Below are positions 60,969-64,000 of a stretch of 64,000 nt of DNA, piece by piece. The DNA lies in assembly GCF_900113835.1 (NCBI RefSeq), contig NZ_FOQV01000001.1, positions 496,001-560,000 of the forward strand. The letters are read 5' to 3'. Each line of letters starts with the position of its first letter. Position 1 is the first letter of the stretch. The notes under the pieces were generated by a model, which was given only the letters and a program-made list of their open reading frames with translations, had not been told where the DNA came from and did not search any database. The translations under genes were made by a program, and so were the position numbers. The DNA comes from Allobosea sp. OK403. Lineage in GTDB: Bacteria; Pseudomonadota; Alphaproteobacteria; Rhizobiales; Beijerinckiaceae.

Positions 60969-62204
60969 TCAGCCGCGCGGCGGGGCCGCTGATGGCTGCG
61001 AGACCAGCCGGGCATACATCGCCTCGGTCAGCAGGTCATGGGCGCGCGCCGCGATGGCATCGAGCGAGGGTGTCTTGACGAACATGGCGGCTGCTTTCTC
61101 CGCCAGCTCCTCGCGCGTCGGCAGGACCGGCAGATGCAGTTGCGCCAGCGCCTCATGCGCCTGCTGCTGCATTTCGACCAGGCGATCTCCGGCGCGATGC
61201 TGCAGATCGGCCAGTGCCGTGCGCAGATCGGCCAGCGTCATGGTCGGCAGATTCAGATCTGACAGGCTCGGCGTCGCGGCATAAGCCTCCCAGAAGGCTG
61301 CGATGGCGCGTTCCAACGGCACGGAGGCAGCTAGTCGCTCGGCCGAGCGCTCGATCACGCGCGGCGGCAGCGCCTGCGAGCGCTCGATGACCGCTTGCGG
61401 CGGCTCCCTCAGTTCCCAGACCAGCCCGAGCTTGGAGAGCCCGAGGATGATGTAATAGGTCGGATCCCACTGCCACCAGCGAAAGCCCTGGCGCACGCTG
61501 TACTGATAGGCGTGATGGTTGTTATGCCAGCCTTCGCCCATGGTGATGACCGCCAGCCACCAATTGTTGCGGCTCTCGTCGCCGGTGACATAGTCCTTGT
61601 CGCCATGCACATGCGCCAGGGAGTTGATGCAGAAGGTGGCGTGGAAGACGCAGACCGTCGACCAGAAGAAGCCGACGAACAGCCCCGCCCAGCCATCGAT
61701 CGCAAAGCAGATCAAGGCGAGCAGGACCGCGGGCGCGATTTCGAAACGATGGAGCAGGCGCAACTCCTGAAACTTCGTCAGATCCGTGATCGTCGACGGA
61801 TCGAAGCGGGCATGGCCGCGGGCGAAGATCCAGCCGAGATGCGAATAGACGAAGGAAGTCAGCACGGGCGAATGCACGTCATGCTCGGTGTCGGCGTAGC
61901 GGTGATGATGCCTGTGCTTGGAGGCCCACCAGAGCACGCTCTTCTGCGCTGTCGACTGCGCCAGCAGCGCCAGCAGGAACTGCCCGAAGCGGCTGATCTT
62001 GTAGGTTCGGTGCGAGAAATAGCGGTGATAGCCGCCCGTCACCGCAAACATCCGCAACCAGTACAGGCCGATCGCCAGCCAGACCGAGGTCCAGGTCACG
62101 CCGCTCCAGATCGCGCCCAGACAGGCGAGGTGCACCAGCACGAAGGGGATGGCGGCGGGATAGACGATGTCGCCATCGTCGTGAGGGGTCTCGATCTGGG
62201 ACAA
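60969..62204 (-). CDS. Delta-9-type acyl-CoA/acyl-lipid fatty acid desaturase with helical C-terminal extension
   Basis: About 411 residues. The three His boxes of membrane di-iron desaturases are clear: HRYFSHR, KHRHHHRYAD and GEGWHNNHHAYQYS, with two pairs of transmembrane segments between. The desaturase core ends near residue 285. A further ~125 residues (SAERLAASVPLERAIAAFW onward) are charged and helical, with no known domain. There is no good ATG; TTG at 62204 is preferred, TTG 62249 is possible. It would introduce a double bond into long-chain acyl groups to adjust membrane fluidity. Confidence 0.9.
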   Translation of the reverse strand: MSQIETPHDDGDIVYPAAIPFVLVHLACLGAIWSGVTWTSVWLAIGLYWLRMFAVTGGYHRYFSHRTYKISRFGQFLLALLAQSTAQKSVLWWASKHRHHHRYADTEHDVHSPVLTSFVYSHLGWIFARGHARFDPSTITDLTKFQELRLLHRFEIAPAVLLALICFAIDGWAGLFVGFFWSTVCVFHATFCINSLAHVHGDKDYVTGDESRNNWWLAVITMGEGWHNNHHAYQYSVRQGFRWWQWDPTYYIILGLSKLGLVWELREPPQAVIERSQALPPRVIERSAERLAASVPLERAIAAFWEAYAATPSLSDLNLPTMTLADLRTALADLQHRAGDRLVEMQQQAHEALAQLHLPVLPTREELAEKAAAMFVKTPSLDAIAARAHDLLTEAMYARLVSQPSAAPPRG

Positions 62205-62303
62205 GTCGTTTCTCTGATTTGAAAGGCAGGCTGCAAGGGGGCGGTGCAAAGGGTGGCGTTGCGCGACAAGAACAGGACCGGCCAGGCTCGCGCAAGTGCG
62301 GTA

Positions 62304-63005
62304 TTATGATCCAGCCGTCGCCGTCGCGGCGTTCAGAGGCTTCCTGGGCAAGCAAAGCCGGAGAGCTAGGACCGCGATCAGCACTGTGATGAAAGGCCAG
62401 TAGAACGGGTCCATGACCGCGCGCTTGCCGAAGGTTACCATGAAGCTGAGCCAGATGTAATAAGCCCCGCACAAATGGAGCCAGCGCCAGGCTTTCGGGC
62501 CGATCATTGCGGCGGTTCTGTCGAACGATGTTGCGGCCATGGCGAGGATGAAGAGATAGGCGAGCCCGCCCGAGATCAGTGTTCCCGTGTTGCTGAGCTG
62601 CTTGAACAGGGTCGGGGCCGTGCTGGCCAAGGCGATGATGGCAAGTCCGTGCAGCCCATGGGAGAGGGCGAAGGACAGTCCGAGATAGCGCCGGTTCCGT
62701 CTTTGCCAGCGCGTCCAGATACTGGGGCAGGCCAGGAACAGGGCTGAGGCCGTGAAAGCGAGGCAGAACAACACCAGAGATGTTCGCGCCGTGATGCGGA
62801 TGACCAGCCGGATGCCGTCGCTTCCGCCGGACGAGGTTGCAAGCGCAGCAAGCGCGCCCAGAACGAGTCCGGATGAGAGCAGCCCAAGCAGTGGCCAGCC
62901 TTCCAGCAGGCCTGCCGGAAACGATGGCTTCGGCTCGTTCCGCGCGATTGTCATGTCGATGCCGTTCTGTGAGAGGCGTGCGCCGCTATTGAGCGACGAT
63001 TGCAT
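62304..63005 (-). CDS. Ferric-reductase-like transmembrane haem protein
   Basis: About 233 residues (ATG 63005; ATG 62954 would shorten it by 17) with six transmembrane segments. Likely haem-ligand His residues are in FALSHGLHGLAIIALAS and WRWLHLCGAYYIW, the spacing seen in the ferric_reduct/MsrQ family of b-type haem membrane proteins. No flavin domain. Regulated from a shared promoter by the divergent TetR protein, as suggested by a 19-bp palindrome. Electron partner unknown. Confidence 0.83.
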   Translation of the reverse strand: MQSSLNSGARLSQNGIDMTIARNEPKPSFPAGLLEGWPLLGLLSSGLVLGALAALATSSGGSDGIRLVIRITARTSLVLFCLAFTASALFLACPSIWTRWQRRNRRYLGLSFALSHGLHGLAIIALASTAPTLFKQLSNTGTLISGGLAYLFILAMAATSFDRTAAMIGPKAWRWLHLCGAYYIWLSFMVTFGKRAVMDPFYWPFITVLIAVLALRLCLPRKPLNAATATAGS

Positions 63006-63027
63006 CGGCCGGCGCTCCAGGCAATAA

Positions 63028-63046
63028 ATGTAATCAATGATTACAT
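63028..63046. promoter_or_regulatory. TetR-type operator in the divergent promoter
   Basis: ATGTAATCA-A-TGATTACAT, perfect 9-bp arms, 22 bp upstream of the haem-protein start and 97 bp upstream of the tetR start. AT-rich and symmetric like TetR-family operators. Confidence 0.65.
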
Positions 63047-63143
63047 GATTGTGATACGAAGGCGCTTCTCCTGCTTTCGGAACGGGTTCACTCCTTTGCT
63101 GGCGGGTTTCCTCCTGTGCCGGAACGTGCACTAGCTTCGATCC

Positions 63144-63821
63144 ATGAGCACCGTGAAACCGACTCGGACCGGAGACCGCCAGGCGGGCGAGGGCAGTCCG
63201 GCCTATCATCACGGCAATTTGCGCGAGGAGCTCGTCGAGCAGGCGCTCAAGCTGGCTGAGGAAGGGGGCCTCTTGGCGGTGAGTGTCCGGGCGGCGGCGC
63301 GATTGGCCGGGGTCTCGCCGGCAGCTCCGTTCCGCCACTTCCCGGACAAGATGACGCTGATGACGGCGGTGGCCGAGGAGGCTATGCGGCGCTTCAGGGC
63401 CGAAATCGCGCTGGCGCTGGCGCAGGAGGTGGATGATGATCCGATGCTGCGCATACGCGCCATCGGACGGGCCTACCTCGATTGGGCCAGACGCAATCCG
63501 ACCCATTTCGAAATCATCTCGTCACGGCGCTCGATCGATTTCGACGGCTCGCCGTCGCTGGGCCGGGAGAACGCCGAAATCCAGGCTCAGATCGAGGCCC
63601 TCTTGCTGGAGGCGGCGCAACGCGGGCTTCTACGTTGCAACGACCGGCACCTGATCCAGATTGCGGCGCGTGCGTTGGTGTATGGTCTCGCGCGCATGCT
63701 GGTCGATGGCCATTTCCCGAGTTGGCAGGTCGCCGATGCGGACATCGAAGGAACCATGGCCAAAGTGCTCGATCTGTTCGTGGACGGGCTGGTCAAGGAG
63801 CGGCCGCGCCCTGAACTGTGA
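63144..63821 (+). CDS. TetR/AcrR-family regulator (WHG C-terminal domain)
   Basis: 225 residues. HTH region (about 22-70): YHHGNLREELVEQALKLAEEGG, with recognition helix AGVSPAAPFRHFPDK. The C-terminal part has the RAYLDWARRNPTHFEIISS segment of the TetR WHG-domain group. Divergent from the ferric-reductase-like gene, with the palindrome at 63028-63046 as its likely target. The ligand is unknown. Confidence 0.9.
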   Translation: MSTVKPTRTGDRQAGEGSPAYHHGNLREELVEQALKLAEEGGLLAVSVRAAARLAGVSPAAPFRHFPDKMTLMTAVAEEAMRRFRAEIALALAQEVDDDPMLRIRAIGRAYLDWARRNPTHFEIISSRRSIDFDGSPSLGRENAEIQAQIEALLLEAAQRGLLRCNDRHLIQIAARALVYGLARMLVDGHFPSWQVADADIEGTMAKVLDLFVDGLVKERPRPEL

Positions 63822-63922
63822 TCTGGCAGGTGCGATCGAGATGAAGGCCGGGACCGAATGTCATCGAAGCGTCACGCTAGGGTGGCTTCAAGGGCGGATG
63901 GGATCGAAGCGGCGGAACTGAC

Positions 63923-64000
63923 GTGGCACGAGCGGCGGCAGGGGCAAAAGCGAAGCAAATGAACGCGCGAACGGCAGAAACCATGGATCTCGACATCCCC
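63923..64000 (+). CDS. Start of an unidentified gene, cut by the window end
   Basis: An open frame from GTG 63923 (VARAAAGAKAKQMN...) is still open at the last base; in-frame ATGs occur at 63959 and 63983. Only 26 codons are visible, too few to assign a family. The preceding 100 bp carry no terminator I can see. Confidence 0.35.
   Translation, partial: MARAAAGAKAKQMNARTAETMDLDIP

Noticed and set aside
63841..63921. Small plus-strand frame after the TetR gene
   Set aside because: Only 26 codons, no ribosome-binding site and no family resemblance; treated as intergenic.
1..64000. CRISPR arrays, tRNA or rRNA genes, prophage or integrase genes
   Set aside because: No regularly spaced direct repeats, no tRNA-like T-loop GGTTCGAATCC pattern, and no integrase, terminase or portal protein was seen. 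The repeats present are dispersed palindromes, not arrays.

Overview
The window is a gene-dense, GC-rich chromosomal segment of an alphaproteobacterium. Gene order (pyrB–pyrC-like–plsY–dprA, gatC–gatA with gatB nearby, purM–purN, an HdaA-type DnaA paralogue) and many ACCGGT-centred palindromic repeats point to Hyphomicrobiales. A Bosea-like organism is my best guess, but that is an inference. I see no rRNA, tRNA, CRISPR array, prophage, transposase or integrase.

Layout. 1-3038: end of cysH, then cysD and cysN (assimilatory sulfate activation), with a membrane-type tail on CysN. 3102-3974: a six-EF-hand protein. 4162-12172: two divergent units for aerobic CoA-dependent aromatic degradation, best explained as the 2-aminobenzoyl-CoA (anthranilate) route, with a MarR repressor and two matching operators. 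12282-18143: small secreted protein, VOC dioxygenase-like protein, DUF2778 L,D-transpeptidase-like protein, topA. 18374-23653: panB, then pyrB, a small membrane protein, a metal-site-deficient dihydroorotase homologue, plsY and dprA. 23666-27071: two small paralogous proteins, an AEC transporter, two small secreted Tyr-rich proteins, ruvX.

27229-34035 looks like a sulfolactate catabolic island. A GntR regulator and a TctC binding protein are transcribed leftward. suyA, suyB, a sulfate/sulfite exporter (suyZ-like), slcC and comC are transcribed rightward. The two dehydrogenases would convert (S)- to (R)-sulfolactate through sulfopyruvate, SuyAB would split the C-S bond to pyruvate and sulfite, and SuyZ would export the sulfur anion. 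The tctC gene carries an in-frame copy of a genomic palindromic repeat inside its signal peptide region.

34042-47763: parDE with a large operator, adenine deaminase, GIY-YIG nuclease, MBL hydrolase, gatC-gatA-chorismate mutase, an RND efflux pair, gatB and two GNATs. 48117-58143: two GSTs, ndk, a metal-responsive MerR regulator, MipA/OmpV porin-like protein, an oxidoreductase of the molybdopterin family, a WYL regulator, purM-purN. 58282-64000: CDP-alcohol phosphatidyltransferase, AI-2E family permease, hdaA, fatty acid desaturase, a ferric-reductase-like haem membrane protein with a divergent TetR regulator, and the start of one more gene.

The most distinctive unexplained structure is a family of two-module palindromic repeats (at least eight copies or part copies). 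One of them has become protein coding.
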